Shown: positions 46,659 to 57,709 of the stretch, piece by piece
Position numbering within the stretch: the stretch's first letter is position 1
How the letters are laid out: every line of letters begins with the position of its first letter
Source: Candidatus Finniella inopinata
GTDB lineage: Bacteria > Pseudomonadota > Alphaproteobacteria > Paracaedibacterales > CAIULA01
Direction of reading: 5' to 3'
Assembly (NCBI RefSeq): GCF_004210305.1
Contig: NZ_SCFB01000006.1
Span: 151,904 to 215,903 of the forward strand
Length of the DNA stretch: 64,000 nt
The notes under the pieces: model-generated
Database searches by the model: none
What the model was told of the DNA's origin: nothing
The model's input: the letters and a program-made list of their open reading frames with translations, nothing else
Made by a program: the position numbers and the translations under genes

Positions 46659-49600
46659 ATGCGCTTTTTGTTGTTGTTAATTATGTCGTGTACGTACTTG
46701 TATGCCAGTGCTGGGAATGATGAACCCAGCAGTAATAGCAACCCCCCTGCTTCAGGGGCTTCTAAGCTTCCGGATACAATTGATCAATTTACCCAGGAAC
46801 GCACTGCAAGTGGCGGTACGCAGTCGACCTTTTTTCTAAAGGACAAAAAAACAGGTCAGCCTCTGTTTGTTTTGAAGAAAATCGCACAAGACACAGGGCC
46901 TGCAGCAGCAGGGGGTTCGGCGGGTGCAGCAGAAAGCGCAGAAGATACATCGCCGACTGATAAATTTAAAGAAGAAGTCTTGGCTGATGCTATTTATCAA
47001 GCTATTGGAGAAGCTGACGAAAGCTTTGGTATTCATGTGCCTGAGTTTAAAATTTTAGGCAGTAAAAAAGACGGCATCAGTCGTGTTAGCAGGTATATTT
47101 GCCTGGAGAAGCACTTGGCATTCGAAACCAGGCAGATGTTGCCAAAGGCTTTGTTGTGGATGCCTTTATGGCGAATTGGGATTTAGTTGTGGAGGGCAAG
47201 AACCTTTGGCTTAGCGGGGGCAAAATTTACCGCATGGATAATGGCGGCGCCCTTCGGTATCGGGCTATGGGGGCTTTTAAGACATTAACAGGTTATGATT
47301 TCAGTTCAGCCCTTAGTGACCTTTATACTTTACGGGGTCAGCGCTATCCTCTTGATCCCACTCTTGACATTAATACCTACGGTCAACAGTTTTACGGAAC
47401 CTTAACTCAGCCTGAGATTTTAAGGCAAATTGAAAAGCTTGTGGCCTTAAAAGACGTTATTTTAAAAACGGCAGATAAGTACAATCAGCTTCTAGGCAGT
47501 ATTAAAGATTACCCAAAACTGATATCAAACCTAGTGACTCGCTTGAATTCCTTGAAATCGTATCATTATGATCAGGCTATTCCTGTGAATCAATATAGGC
47601 AGGCTCATCCTTTTGCCGTTGTTATCCCCAATAAGTCATCGGCAAGCATTTTGATTGTCACAGAACATAATGGTCGCAAGAAGGTATTGTTAGGAAAGCG
47701 CGTTAGGCATGATTGGTGGGGGAATTTCGGGGGAAAAGCAGACGACGAAGATAAGACCCTTTTGAATGCCGCCGTGCGTGAGGTTAGCGAAGAATCCATG
47801 GGACTCTATCACGTTTTGACAGATGACCTTGTGCAGGCGCCCTTCCATGATTTGATTAAAGGCGGGGATCTGCCAGACGCCTTGCATCGTATGTATTTGC
47901 TGGAGGGTCGGGATTACATAGATCCGTCCATATTCAAGACAGCGCTTAGGGGGCAAACAGATGAACATAGCCAAGAATATACCGATTTTGCCTGGGTCGA
48001 TGTGGCCGATTTATTAGCGCTTGTGAAAACGTTTCAGAGTACACCAAACCAAACAGACAACGAAAATCAGTATGTTTTAAAGGATGATAAGAGAAGAGAT
48101 ATTTCCATTCATCACCCATTAATGGATATGTTGCGTCAAGCACCGGTTGTTGCCTGGTTGGAAGCCTTGACGAGCAATGTCAAGGTTAAGCCCAGCCATA
48201 CCCAAGGAAGTATCGGGTCCACAGTTCTAAAAGACCCACGGCGCCCGTCCTGGTACCCTTCTCCGCCATTTTTTGACCCAAGGGCAGAGGAAGGGGAAAA
48301 ACTGTATAATCTTATGACCAAACATCTAGATTTAATGACGCAGGTAAAGCAAAAGGGAGAGAAGATACGAGAAATCCTAAAGCCGATAGAACCTTCGACG
48401 ACTTCAGCGCGCGCTTCAAGCAGTTCAGCATCTTCAATGACCTTTAAGGAAGAGGAAGCCCAAGGCAGTGCAGGATCATCGACTTCAGCAGGAGATCTAA
48501 GCAGAACTGAAACAGCCACTGATACGCATTTAAAATGGAGTTTAGAGCAAGCAGGAATAAAATACACACAGGGCAATGACCAGAAAAATATTTACTTGTT
48601 CTTAAAAGATGTAAGTACTATATCAAAAGGCTACTGTGAAGAATTTAACCCTGCCTCTGGCACGTGTGCACCGGGCACAATAAGCTACAAATGTATGCTC
48701 TTAGAAGCCGTGGCTGAAGAACGGAACATGAAGAACTGGTTCGTCTTTTATCACACTCTGCCAGGGAAAATGGCGTTTATTTATGATATTGCCACTGAAT
48801 TTAGGAATGCGTTAAGGGTGATGGGGTCTTCCAATGATGCGCGCGTCAATATGCATTCCCTGCGTGTTTTAGACACCTTTTTCAAAGATCTTGCGAATGT
48901 TGATGCGTTTATAGAAGACCAGATGAAAAAGCAGAACACTGAGAACTTTAGAGAAATAGACAATTATGAAAGTAATTTTCAAGAAAACGGGCTTTCTGTC
49001 AATATTTACCTTTTTGGCAGTAAGGATTGTAATTATGAATCGACTTTTGGTATGTTGCATTCAAATTACACCATCACGCCACCTGATTATACAAAATTTT
49101 TAAGCCATTTGATTTCCCAGTTTTCTCTTACCAATACGGATAAGTATTTTGAGTTGTTTAAACGTTATTTTGGTGAAACCGATACAAATCAATTACTACA
49201 AATTTTTGTGAATCCCGACGTTGTTAATAACATGGTTTATCTGTCTGCCTTATTTGGTAGGGGTCTTTATGAAACCCCTCTAGAACAAAAACAAAAGCTC
49301 GCCCCCAGGGCCTTTTTAGAAACGTTACGTCAGGACCCAATCAAAGCCGCTAATGCCTTAATCAGCATCCCCTCTTCTTTAGGCTTTCAAACGTTACAGG
49401 CACGTATTTTCTCAAAGCCGGACATGATGGCCGATTCTGGTAAGGTGCAAATTAAACGCTATTTTAGGGTTAATCCGAAAGAGGGATATTTAAGAGAACT
49501 AAGGGCAATGGTTCGCGAAGATCTTACCCAGTGGTTACAGGCAAAACATGAGTTATCCCCAGATACTTTAGAAAACCCATCTTCAAGCGATACGACGCGA

Positions 49601-50236
49601 CCTTTAACGTCCCTACAGAAAGTCCATCGACATATGCATCAATCATCAGGGATTACCTATGAAACAAAAACGACTGTATCGAAGTATGGTCAATTTCTGA
49701 AAACCGATAATTTAGATGGCATCAAGCAAATACTGGCACAAGATCGAAATTTTGATTTATTTAAACCTATTGCAAATGTGGATTATATGGATGATAGTAT
49801 AGGTCTGCCAGACATTATTCCCCCTATCGCGTTATTTGATGACGCACCAAAAGTACTTGAATGGATGATTCAAAACCATTCGGAGAGATTAAAAAATGCA
49901 GCACTGGAAGCAATCAAAAGCACTGACGAATACGTTAAAACTTCTGCTCTAAAATTATTCCTGGACCTTGTTAACAAGAACCAAGGCTTTCTAGAAGCCC
50001 TGGCAGCAGCCTCAGAAGCAATCAAAAGCACTGACAATAAGGATAAACGTATGGGTTTTTCTTTATTCCTTGCCCTTGTTAACAAGAACCAAGGAGTCAC
50101 AGAAGCCATAGCAGCAGCGTCAGAAGCAATCAAAAGCACTTACTACATGACCAACCATGCTGCTCGTGGCCTATTGGAGGCCCTTAAGCAGCGCATGAGA
50201 GTGGACACCACTGACACTAAGCTCTTAAAATCCTGA
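46659..50236 (+). pseudogene. Exported kinase-like/Nudix/HEAT-like protein, one frameshift
   Basis: Two overlapping frames (46659-47186 and 47099-50236) belong to one gene: the first runs to SRVSRY at about 47096, the second continues LPGEALGIRNQADVAKGF. Adding one base in the T-run at 47096-47100 rejoins them to about 1190 residues. The first 20 residues form a signal peptide (LLLLIMSCTYLYASA). Then comes a kinase-like N-lobe (GGTQSTFFLKD, FVLKK, EEVLADAIYQAIG) and C-lobe (VVDAFMANWDLV, IYRMDNGGALRYRAMG). A Nudix-like domain follows (GGKADDEDKTLLNAAVREVS, box longer by one residue), then a Ser/Ala linker and a long helical part I do not recognise. At the end are two 42-residue repeats with EAIKST and LVNKNQG that look HEAT-like. 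The frameshift separates the two kinase lobes. A recoding event or sequence error is possible. Confidence 0.75.
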
Positions 50237-50310
50237 TGGCTATCACCGCCACCAACCCCGGCCAGCCTTGGCCATGGCTCAACAGCTGCTGGATGCTGGC
50301 GTTAAATAAG
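50237..50310 (+). pseudogene. recN 3'-end relic
   Basis: Two joined pieces of recN. ITATNPGQ corresponds to IATNPGQ of intact recN (about 46160), followed after an internal deletion by LAMAQQLLDAGVK and a stop, matching LAMAQRLLDASVGFP. The pieces are in different frames. Sequence differences show an old copy or one from a related strain. The convergent gene's last codons (50279 on) read through this relic in antisense. Confidence 0.75.
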
Positions 50311-53300
50311 CGACTTCTTCAGCAGCTTCCGATTTATTCCACATAAAATAATCAATCCGATCTTGAAGGGTCGCTGAGATTGGGCCATTGTTATTTAAGT
50401 CGGCTGCTTTAAGAGCTTGATGGCTTGTGATACTTGATAGCAAAGGACTTGCCTCTAAAGATAGGGGTAAATCATTAGAAGAGGGTGAGTCTGATTGAAA
50501 AATGCTGAACAATTGATTTCCACTCAGATCTACTTTTTGAAGATGAAAAAGATTTGAAATCAGGTTGGCTAATAGCTTTACGTCATGCTTTAGATGTTGC
50601 CCCATATTGTTCCCTGGCAGATTAAGGTATCTTAAATTAGATAATTTTGCCGTAGACTTAAGCAAGGCATCTAAGGCTTCTGCATTCAAAGTTCCGTTTC
50701 TAAACGTAAAATGGGTTAAAGAGGAAGGCTGTGGGGCTTCTTTAAAAAGGTGTTCGATAGCACGTGCTGTCAGAGTTACGCCGTCTTCAAAAGAAATTGA
50801 TTTAAGTTTACTTTCAGTTACTAAAGCCTTTAGGGGTTTATACCTTTTTGAAAAACTTAAATTCCAACCTTTTAAAGTGACTTCTTTCAAGGTCGGAATC
50901 TTGCTCAGTGCTTTCAGGATTTTTCCGCTTTCCTTTTCGTCGTCATCATCGTTGATCTTCTGCAGTCGCCCCAATTTTATCGTTATTAAAGTCTTATTAT
51001 CCTTAAGGAAATCCCCAAGAAGCTCAACAAAAGAAGACGTCATGGGATGATGACTTAAATCAAGATTCCTTAGATTGGGATTTTGGACAATAAGACAAAA
51101 TTGCTTAGAAAAATCTCTTTTGGCAGCTCTGGCTTCCTTGCTTTCATCGAAAATAGTGAAAGGAAGACCTCGATGAAACGCGTATAGACGCATCTTATCC
51201 AAAAATTCATCATTACGCATGAAACTGTCATCTTTAATCAACGTAAAACTATCCGGCAAACAAGCATCCCAAGGTTGACCATTTGGATTTGCAACTGTTG
51301 ATCCTTCTTTGAATTGAGATAAATATTTTGTTTCAGCGGCATCAAACTTCGATTGAAACTCTCTCTGTTTGTCGTGGATTAAACGAGCCAGAGCTTGACA
51401 AACCACAAAAGGGGCAAACGTCAATTTTTGCGCGCATACTTGAAGAGCATCCGTTCCTTCAACCCAATAGGCATTGCTGTGTTTGCGTACAGAGATTTCA
51501 TTGTTATCAGATAACGTTGTATGGGTAACAACCCCAAGCGGTTTTGCACCTTCTAAGAACGGATACTTTTCTTGGGCATCTTCCAGAATTTTATTACAAA
51601 GCGCCACTTGTGCCCTTTCATTTTCTAAACTGGCACGTTTACTAACGGCTTGGTTCGGAAGAGTATGTGGATAATTTCCAGCCGGTGAAAGGTCATACTG
51701 ACCTTGGTAAGAAAACCCCTCTTGGGGAATAAAAATAGTAGCAAAGCTTTTATTAAAACAAGAGACCATCCCCCCTGCCTTACCTACCAAACCAAAAAAG
51801 CTTGTATTGGAGGGCAGGTTAACACTTGTGATATCAATCAGCGCAAGGCTTCTTAGAAAGACATGTTTTATGGGTCGGGGGATATCTACTTGAACCTCAG
51901 CACTAGCGGAGAAAACTTGCCTTTTGATCAACCATTCAAGATAGGAATTATTTTCCCAAGCGGCATTTATAAGGTACCGAGCATAAATGGGAGAATGATT
52001 GGGACTTTTAACGGCAAATCCCCCCTCCGGTAAGACCTGTACATCGTCAACACCACAGCCGTAATGAACCTTAATTTTGTGACGATCCAATAGATATTCA
52101 AGGATGGCCCCTAACCCTACAGCCTGCAGTCCCCTTTCCTTGGTTCTTAAGCCGGAAGCAAAATGATGCTTGACGCCCAATTTTTCCCATTCTGCACCTT
52201 CAAGCTTATGAAAGAGCGGCAATGTCCCAAATAAAAGTTTTTCTGCGTCCTTGGACGAATCTTTAGCTTTAAGTTGTTCCACATACCGCCCATAAATCTG
52301 GTTTAACTGTTCATAATGATTAAGAAGTTCAGCTTCGCTGAGTCTTGAATCTGTTTCACCGCTTTTCAGTGATTCTGTGGCCAGTAAGAAGTCATTAAAC
52401 TCAACGGGCGTTAAAACACGGTCAGTTTGAAACATCTGTCTAAACAGTGTCGCGCCAAACAAACATTGAGAGGCTGTGGTAGAATCTTTGGGATATTCGC
52501 TACCCAAATGTAATCGTGAAGCCAATTCGCTTGCTCCTTGAAGGAGAAGGCTGTTTTTTTCTATAAGACAAATCTCGCCTACTGCAAGTTTCCCTTCTTC
52601 AGATAATTTTGCTAAAAGAATGGCCGTTAATATTCCAGATATCCCGCCCCCAATGATCGCTATTTTGGGCTTTTCGTTGGTATGGGTGCGGGAATGAACT
52701 AGTTTCTTTTTTTGCTGGGGGCTTAGAGTCGATGCCAAAGGATAACGTCCTTCAAGCATCCTTTCTCCCATCTTATCCTCCACTTCGGCGGCCACTTTTA
52801 GAAAGTAAATTTCATGTTCTGTGGAAGGACTGATGGCGTTCAAGCCGCATCGATAAAAAAACGCCAGTAAAGAAACGTGGTCTTTAAACTGTGAGGTAGA
52901 AAAGTCTGCAATAAGCTTTCTAATAAGGGTAGCATCCCCTTTTACTAAAACATCACGCAATAAAGATTGGTAATATTTTAGAAGTTCAGAGTTTGAAGGC
53001 GACTTACGAGGACTATCAAACCCCAAACAATATTGAATAAAAGTCGCATAAAACTGCGCGGAAAGACTAGGGATCACTTCATAAGATTGAAGGAAATATT
53101 CCTGAGCTTTCTCAAGCATACCTCGTTGTCGAGGGTTATATGCTTCCAAGTAAGTGAACCCAGCCTCTTGCAAACTTAGGTATTTTGTTTTGGAGTCGCG
53201 TGCAGAGTTTATCGCTGATTGTCTATAGTCTTCTAATTCAATAAAATTCCTTGTGACACCATTTTTTGTTCCTCCAAACAAGGGTACCTGAGGGGTATCG

Positions 53301-54232
53301 TTATCTTCCAGGGCCGTTATTAAACAAGGGAATGCTTCTTGAAGGTACCTGCTTTCTTCTGGAGAACTGGCATACTCAACCAAAAGTCGAGTTAAAAATA
53401 TTTTTGCCTTGGCGCCGTATTTAGATTGCACGACTGGATTTTCGACTAAAGGTCGGACCTTGTGAATAAGCCCTTGAAGGGCGTGTTTTTCTTTCCCTAG
53501 CGTCTTATAACCAAGACTACACAAAAGATAAGCATCTTCTAAATTTCCAGCCGCGGCTGAAATTTTAAGCCAATACTTTGCCTTCTTTTGATCATAAGGG
53601 AAACCACCTTTTTTGATGAGGTATGATTTTGCTATGTAATGAGCCTCTTTGTGGAATCGTTCAGGAGAAACGGCGGATAAATCTTCAAACAGTCTTACAC
53701 TAAAAGGATTATTTTCGCTCCATAACTTCCAAAAAACGGGGAGCGTGTTGTCCCATTTTCCGTATCTTCGTTCTAGATCCAAAAACCTATCGGGCTTTTG
53801 TTTCGCGAAGAATAAAAAACAATTTTCGCTTTTTTGACGTTGCTTCTGTTCTTTGTAATACAGTCCCAGGGAATACCAGGCTCTGGGTGCCCCGCAAATA
53901 ATGGCGTGTTTATATAAATCACTCAGGGTTAAGGGGTCTAGGTCAACGTTTCTTTGTTGGCATAATTCTTGATAGGATAATCCAACATTATATATGGAAA
54001 TTGGGTTCTCAGGTTTGGCTCGTGCCAAGATATTCTGCCATTCCTGTATTTCTGAAAATTGGGATTTTAGGTTCTCTAAAAGGCGTTCCCAAGGCTGGGG
54101 AAGTGGTTCCGCTGCATCAATGATTGTCATTAAAGAAGTCACCTGATCGGCAGCAATACAGGGCCGCATAAAACAGATCAGCTGCAATGTCAGAAAAACG
54201 ACAATCGCAAAAGGATTTTTACAACCTTGCAT
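50279..54232 (-). CDS. Large exported protein: TPR/Sel1-like, FAD oxidoreductase, LRR
   Basis: Start placed at the second Met (54232), which has AAGG at a workable 10-base distance; the first Met (54241) is too close. 1317 residues. A signal peptide (to about PCIAAD) precedes helical TPR/Sel1-like repeats (about residues 60-450, for example RAWYSLGLYYKEQ). Then a FAD-dependent oxidoreductase (DAO-like) domain begins at KIAIIGGGISGILTAILLAK (about 518), with a second family block near RYLINAAWEN. From about 1055 follow leucine-rich repeats (NLRNLDLSHHPM, NLRYLNLPGNNMG, LQKVDLSGNQLF). Combining an exported FAD enzyme with these repeats is unusual. The last residues (TPASSSC) are encoded by antisense recN relic, so the natural end is probably altered. 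Confidence 0.82.
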   Translation of the reverse strand: MQGCKNPFAIVVFLTLQLICFMRPCIAADQVTSLMTIIDAAEPLPQPWERLLENLKSQFSEIQEWQNILARAKPENPISIYNVGLSYQELCQQRNVDLDPLTLSDLYKHAIICGAPRAWYSLGLYYKEQKQRQKSENCFLFFAKQKPDRFLDLERRYGKWDNTLPVFWKLWSENNPFSVRLFEDLSAVSPERFHKEAHYIAKSYLIKKGGFPYDQKKAKYWLKISAAAGNLEDAYLLCSLGYKTLGKEKHALQGLIHKVRPLVENPVVQSKYGAKAKIFLTRLLVEYASSPEESRYLQEAFPCLITALEDNDTPQVPLFGGTKNGVTRNFIELEDYRQSAINSARDSKTKYLSLQEAGFTYLEAYNPRQRGMLEKAQEYFLQSYEVIPSLSAQFYATFIQYCLGFDSPRKSPSNSELLKYYQSLLRDVLVKGDATLIRKLIADFSTSQFKDHVSLLAFFYRCGLNAISPSTEHEIYFLKVAAEVEDKMGERMLEGRYPLASTLSPQQKKKLVHSRTHTNEKPKIAIIGGGISGILTAILLAKLSEEGKLAVGEICLIEKNSLLLQGASELASRLHLGSEYPKDSTTASQCLFGATLFRQMFQTDRVLTPVEFNDFLLATESLKSGETDSRLSEAELLNHYEQLNQIYGRYVEQLKAKDSSKDAEKLLFGTLPLFHKLEGAEWEKLGVKHHFASGLRTKERGLQAVGLGAILEYLLDRHKIKVHYGCGVDDVQVLPEGGFAVKSPNHSPIYARYLINAAWENNSYLEWLIKRQVFSASAEVQVDIPRPIKHVFLRSLALIDITSVNLPSNTSFFGLVGKAGGMVSCFNKSFATIFIPQEGFSYQGQYDLSPAGNYPHTLPNQAVSKRASLENERAQVALCNKILEDAQEKYPFLEGAKPLGVVTHTTLSDNNEISVRKHSNAYWVEGTDALQVCAQKLTFAPFVVCQALARLIHDKQREFQSKFDAAETKYLSQFKEGSTVANPNGQPWDACLPDSFTLIKDDSFMRNDEFLDKMRLYAFHRGLPFTIFDESKEARAAKRDFSKQFCLIVQNPNLRNLDLSHHPMTSSFVELLGDFLKDNKTLITIKLGRLQKINDDDDEKESGKILKALSKIPTLKEVTLKGWNLSFSKRYKPLKALVTESKLKSISFEDGVTLTARAIEHLFKEAPQPSSLTHFTFRNGTLNAEALDALLKSTAKLSNLRYLNLPGNNMGQHLKHDVKLLANLISNLFHLQKVDLSGNQLFSIFQSDSPSSNDLPLSLEASPLLSSITSHQALKAADLNNNGPISATLQDRIDYFMWNKSEAAEEVAYLTPASSSC

Positions 54233-54279
54233 AATAGTCATACCTTAAAGAAAGTTTCTTCTTAATTAAAGGTCATTAT

Positions 54280-55026
54280 CTATAGTCCTTGATCTTCTTT
54301 TTCTTCTTTTTCATCAATAAGCATTGGAGAATCTGCCCCAGACGATATGGTTCTTCCAAAGGGAGGAAACTCTAAGATTGTTCCAGTTGGTGGTTGTGAA
54401 GATCCATTAGGCGTCCCCCGACCGCAGGGAGTTGATGGCCGCGAATCATTTACATAAACAGCTGGATCACAGGAGTAAGGAGATGAAGGGGATGCTGCAC
54501 CAGACTGTCCTAGTCTGTTCGGGCTGGTGGATCTTACTATCGGACTGCCAGGGAGACTTGGGCTTTTCGACCGACCTGCGATATTATGAGGTCTAGTGCC
54601 GGGTGGTATATTGGTAATAGCTACCAAGAATAAGGAAGGATTATTGTGTGTAGGTGGTATACCTCTCGTCGCGGTGATTATTGAGACATCACCAACCAGA
54701 TGAACGGTAGAGGATGGGGTACTGCTTGTTGTAACCGGCTGTAGTTCCTCACCACCTGGATCAGGAGCTAAAATAATAGCCATCGGCTGAGCTATCAAGC
54801 CATTATTAACACCACTGTCCGCGGGCGTACTATTTGTTCTTCTGGGGGCACCCAAGCGCCCTTCTTCATGTGATAGAGGGATATGAGGCATAACTGAAGC
54901 ATAATTTTTCCTACCCTGGAATGCAAATCGGGCCCACGCGCTGGTCACGGTTGCTTGTGGGCCATTCATTGCTTTCAGGGAGTTGTTCGTAAAAAAAACA
55001 AAAGCGATTAGGATCAAATATATCAT
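54280..55026 (-). CDS. Exported Pro/Ser-rich disordered protein
   Basis: 248 residues. Hydrophobic start MIYLILIAFVFFTNNSLKAM is a signal peptide or anchor. The rest is rich in Pro, Ser, Thr, Gly and Asn, with motifs such as SLPGSPIVRSTSPNRLG and SPSSPYSCDP, and an acidic end (EKEEKEDQGL). No fold is predicted by eye. RBS AAGGA before the ATG. It ends 38 bases before the large FAD/LRR gene on the same strand, so the two may be co-transcribed. Confidence 0.75.
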   Translation of the reverse strand: MIYLILIAFVFFTNNSLKAMNGPQATVTSAWARFAFQGRKNYASVMPHIPLSHEEGRLGAPRRTNSTPADSGVNNGLIAQPMAIILAPDPGGEELQPVTTSSTPSSTVHLVGDVSIITATRGIPPTHNNPSLFLVAITNIPPGTRPHNIAGRSKSPSLPGSPIVRSTSPNRLGQSGAASPSSPYSCDPAVYVNDSRPSTPCGRGTPNGSSQPPTGTILEFPPFGRTISSGADSPMLIDEKEEKEDQGL

Positions 55027-55181
55027 TTTGAAAGTCCTTCAGGACGGAATTAGATGGCCACAATATACGACTATTTTCTTGCATATTCATTAAAAATCTT
55101 TAACCTATTTTAGGAAATAAAATGAGAAATATAATATCTCTATAGAACGTCGTTTCAAAAATAATTTTTCAAAATAACAGT

Positions 55182-56270
55182 TTAGCGTAGCTTTAACGTG
55201 GATAAGCCAGCTAGGGCCAAGATGGTCGCAATGATCCAAAATCGAATCACAATAGTGGGTTCTGCCCACCCTTTTTTCTCAAAATGATGATGGATGGGTG
55301 CCATCAAAAAAATGCGTTTTCCGGTCAATTTAAAATATCCCACTTGCAAGATAACCGACACCGCCTCTAATACAAACAGGCCGCCGACAATGGCCAAAAC
55401 AATTTCGTGCTTGGTAATAACAGCCACCACACCTAAGGCCCCCCCGGCTGCTAATGAACCTGTATCCCCCATAAAAACTTTGGCGGGGGGTGCGTTGAAC
55501 CATAAAAACCCCAGCCCCGCACCAATAATAGAGCCTAAGAAAACAGTCAACTCGCCCGCATGATTAATGTGATGCAATTGCAAATAATGTGAGAAAACGG
55601 CATTCCCCACCAAATAGCTGATCAGTCCAAAACAAGCCGCCGCAATCATCACAGGCACAATCGCCAGCCCATCTAAGCCATCGGTTAGGTTGACTGCATT
55701 TGATGAACCTACAATCACACAAATCGCCCAGGGGTAATACAAAAGCCCCAGGTTTAAGACATACTCTTTTGCAAAAGGAAATGTCACGCAGTGCACCAAT
55801 TTCTGGTTTGTGGCTTTTGTAATATAATAAACGGTAATCAATGACAAAGTTATTTGCACAAGCAACTTCATCTTTCCTGCCAGTCCTTTGGAACTGCGTT
55901 TAGTCAATTTCAAAAAATCGTCATACGCGCCTAAGGCGCCAAATCCAAGAGTCACCATAAGGGCGACCCAGACAAAGCTATTGGACCAGTCGGCCCATAA
56001 AACTGTGCTGAGGGCAATGGCCAGCAAAATAAGACATCCACCCATGGTTGGTGTGCCTTTTTTTGTGATGAGATGGGTCTCAGGACCGTTTTCGCGAATC
56101 GGTTGCCCCTCTTTTTGTTTGCTTTTTAACCAATTAATAATCGGCTTTCCACAGACAAAACTGATGATCAAGGCTGTTACAATCGCGCCGCCGGTACGAA
56201 AAGTAATATAACGAAAAAGATTCAAAAATGTGAAACGTTCAGCCAGAGGATAAAGCAGGTGATACAGCAT
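55182..56270 (-). CDS. mraY: Phospho-MurNAc-pentapeptide transferase
   Basis: 362 residues, about 10 membrane segments; makes lipid I. Family blocks: [28 protein letters not shown] (Asp-Asp), [16 protein letters not shown] and the C-terminal [15 protein letters not shown] (His triad). Follows murF by 11 bases. Last gene of the rsmH-to-mraY group. Confidence 0.97.
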   Translation of the reverse strand: MLYHLLYPLAERFTFLNLFRYITFRTGGAIVTALIISFVCGKPIINWLKSKQKEGQPIRENGPETHLITKKGTPTMGGCLILLAIALSTVLWADWSNSFVWVALMVTLGFGALGAYDDFLKLTKRSSKGLAGKMKLLVQITLSLITVYYITKATNQKLVHCVTFPFAKEYVLNLGLLYYPWAICVIVGSSNAVNLTDGLDGLAIVPVMIAAACFGLISYLVGNAVFSHYLQLHHINHAGELTVFLGSIIGAGLGFLWFNAPPAKVFMGDTGSLAAGGALGVVAVITKHEIVLAIVGGLFVLEAVSVILQVGYFKLTGKRIFLMAPIHHHFEKKGWAEPTIVIRFWIIATILALAGLSTLKLR

Positions 56271-56281
56271 TGATTTATCCT

Positions 56282-57709
56282 TTAAGCAACCTCAAGCCGC
56301 GCTGACAAAATATCTTGATGAAGCGCCAACAATCGATGAACCAAGATCGATACTTTGGTGCTTTTAGATCCTTTGATAAAAACAACGTCTCCATCTTGCA
56401 ATGAATCTAACAATGGTTGCCAAAGGTCTGCGGCTTGCTCACTGAATCCGGCTTGCTGTTCAGGCGGCAATGCATCCAACAACAGTTTCATATCGCCCGC
56501 GCACGCAAATAACAGGTCTATATTTGCTTTTTGCAAGAAAGGTAAAAGATCTTTATGAAAGTTTGCACTTTCATCGCCTAATTCCCGCATTTCCCCTAAA
56601 ACCGCAATACGTCTGCCACCCGGCAACTGCGTTAAAGCCGTTAACCCTGCTTGCATGGAACTGGGTTGAGCGTTATAGGCATCGTCAATCAGAGTAATTG
56701 TTTTCTCTGGTGCTATGCAAACCGTATGCTTTTGTCCCCTGCCCCCAATTGGTTTCAAGCTCTCAACTTCCTTCACCACTTTATTTAAATCAAGCCCCAA
56801 ACAATTGGCTGTTGCCAACACCATAAGGCTGTTCATAACGTAGTGATCGCCAACCAAAGATAATTTGTATTGAACAGGGTTTCCATTAACATGGGCTTCA
56901 ACAAGGGTTGTGTCTGTTTTAGAGTCATACTCATGGCGAACCAGATGAACGTCAGAACCTTGTTTTTGACCCACTTTAACAATTTTGCCAGCACCAAGGT
57001 TAGTTGCTGCCTGTGACAAAAAACCAAAATACGCATCGTCATAATTCAAAATGGCCGTACCACCCTGTTTTAATCCCGCAAAAATTGTCGCCTTTTCGGC
57101 CGCAATTTTATCCAGGGTCTTTAAATGCCCGATGTGAGATTCGGCTATGGTCGTAATGATCGCAATATCTGGTTGTACAAGGCACGCAAGCGGCTTAATT
57201 TCACCCTCATGATTCATGCCTATTTCAAAAACACCAAAGGCCGTATCTTCGTTTAAGGAAGCTAAGCTTAACGGAACGCCAAAGTGATTATTATAGCTTG
57301 CCGGCGAATAAACCGTTGATCCAAATGATCCTAAGATTTGGGCCAACCATTCCTTGGTTGTGGTTTTGCCAGCGCTGCCCGTAATGGCGACAACCTTGGC
57401 TTTTGATCGCGCACGACTATATGCGGCCAATTGCCTTAAAGCTTGCAATGTATCGGGCACCACAAAATAGGTATGGTTTTTTAAAAAATCAGGGGGTGAT
57501 TGGCTGATGATAAAGGCGGCGGCTCCCTTGTTAAGGGCGGCTTGCAAAAACTCGTGTCCATCAAAACTGTCACCTTGAACAGCAACAAAAATTTCACCTG
57601 GTTTTAAAGTTCGGCTATCAATCGATATTCCTGTTGCTTCAAACTCAATCTGCCCTGTGCTAACAAGGTCAAGAGCTTGCATTATATCTGTAACGCCCCA
57701 CTTAGACAT
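56282..57709 (-). CDS. murF: UDP-MurNAc-tripeptide-D-Ala-D-Ala ligase
   Basis: 475 residues. ATP loop [21 protein letters not shown], central [16 protein letters not shown] and C-domain [16 protein letters not shown]. Overlaps murE by 8 bases, so coupled. Completes the soluble pentapeptide precursor. Confidence 0.96.
   Translation of the reverse strand: MSKWGVTDIMQALDLVSTGQIEFEATGISIDSRTLKPGEIFVAVQGDSFDGHEFLQAALNKGAAAFIISQSPPDFLKNHTYFVVPDTLQALRQLAAYSRARSKAKVVAITGSAGKTTTKEWLAQILGSFGSTVYSPASYNNHFGVPLSLASLNEDTAFGVFEIGMNHEGEIKPLACLVQPDIAIITTIAESHIGHLKTLDKIAAEKATIFAGLKQGGTAILNYDDAYFGFLSQAATNLGAGKIVKVGQKQGSDVHLVRHEYDSKTDTTLVEAHVNGNPVQYKLSLVGDHYVMNSLMVLATANCLGLDLNKVVKEVESLKPIGGRGQKHTVCIAPEKTITLIDDAYNAQPSSMQAGLTALTQLPGGRRIAVLGEMRELGDESANFHKDLLPFLQKANIDLLFACAGDMKLLLDALPPEQQAGFSEQAADLWQPLLDSLQDGDVVFIKGSKSTKVSILVHRLLALHQDILSARLEVA

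Noticed and set aside
50565-51050. 161-residue open frame opposite the FAD/LRR gene
   Set aside because: Antisense shadow of the leucine-rich repeats; composition biased to Ser, Phe and Leu, with no start signal.
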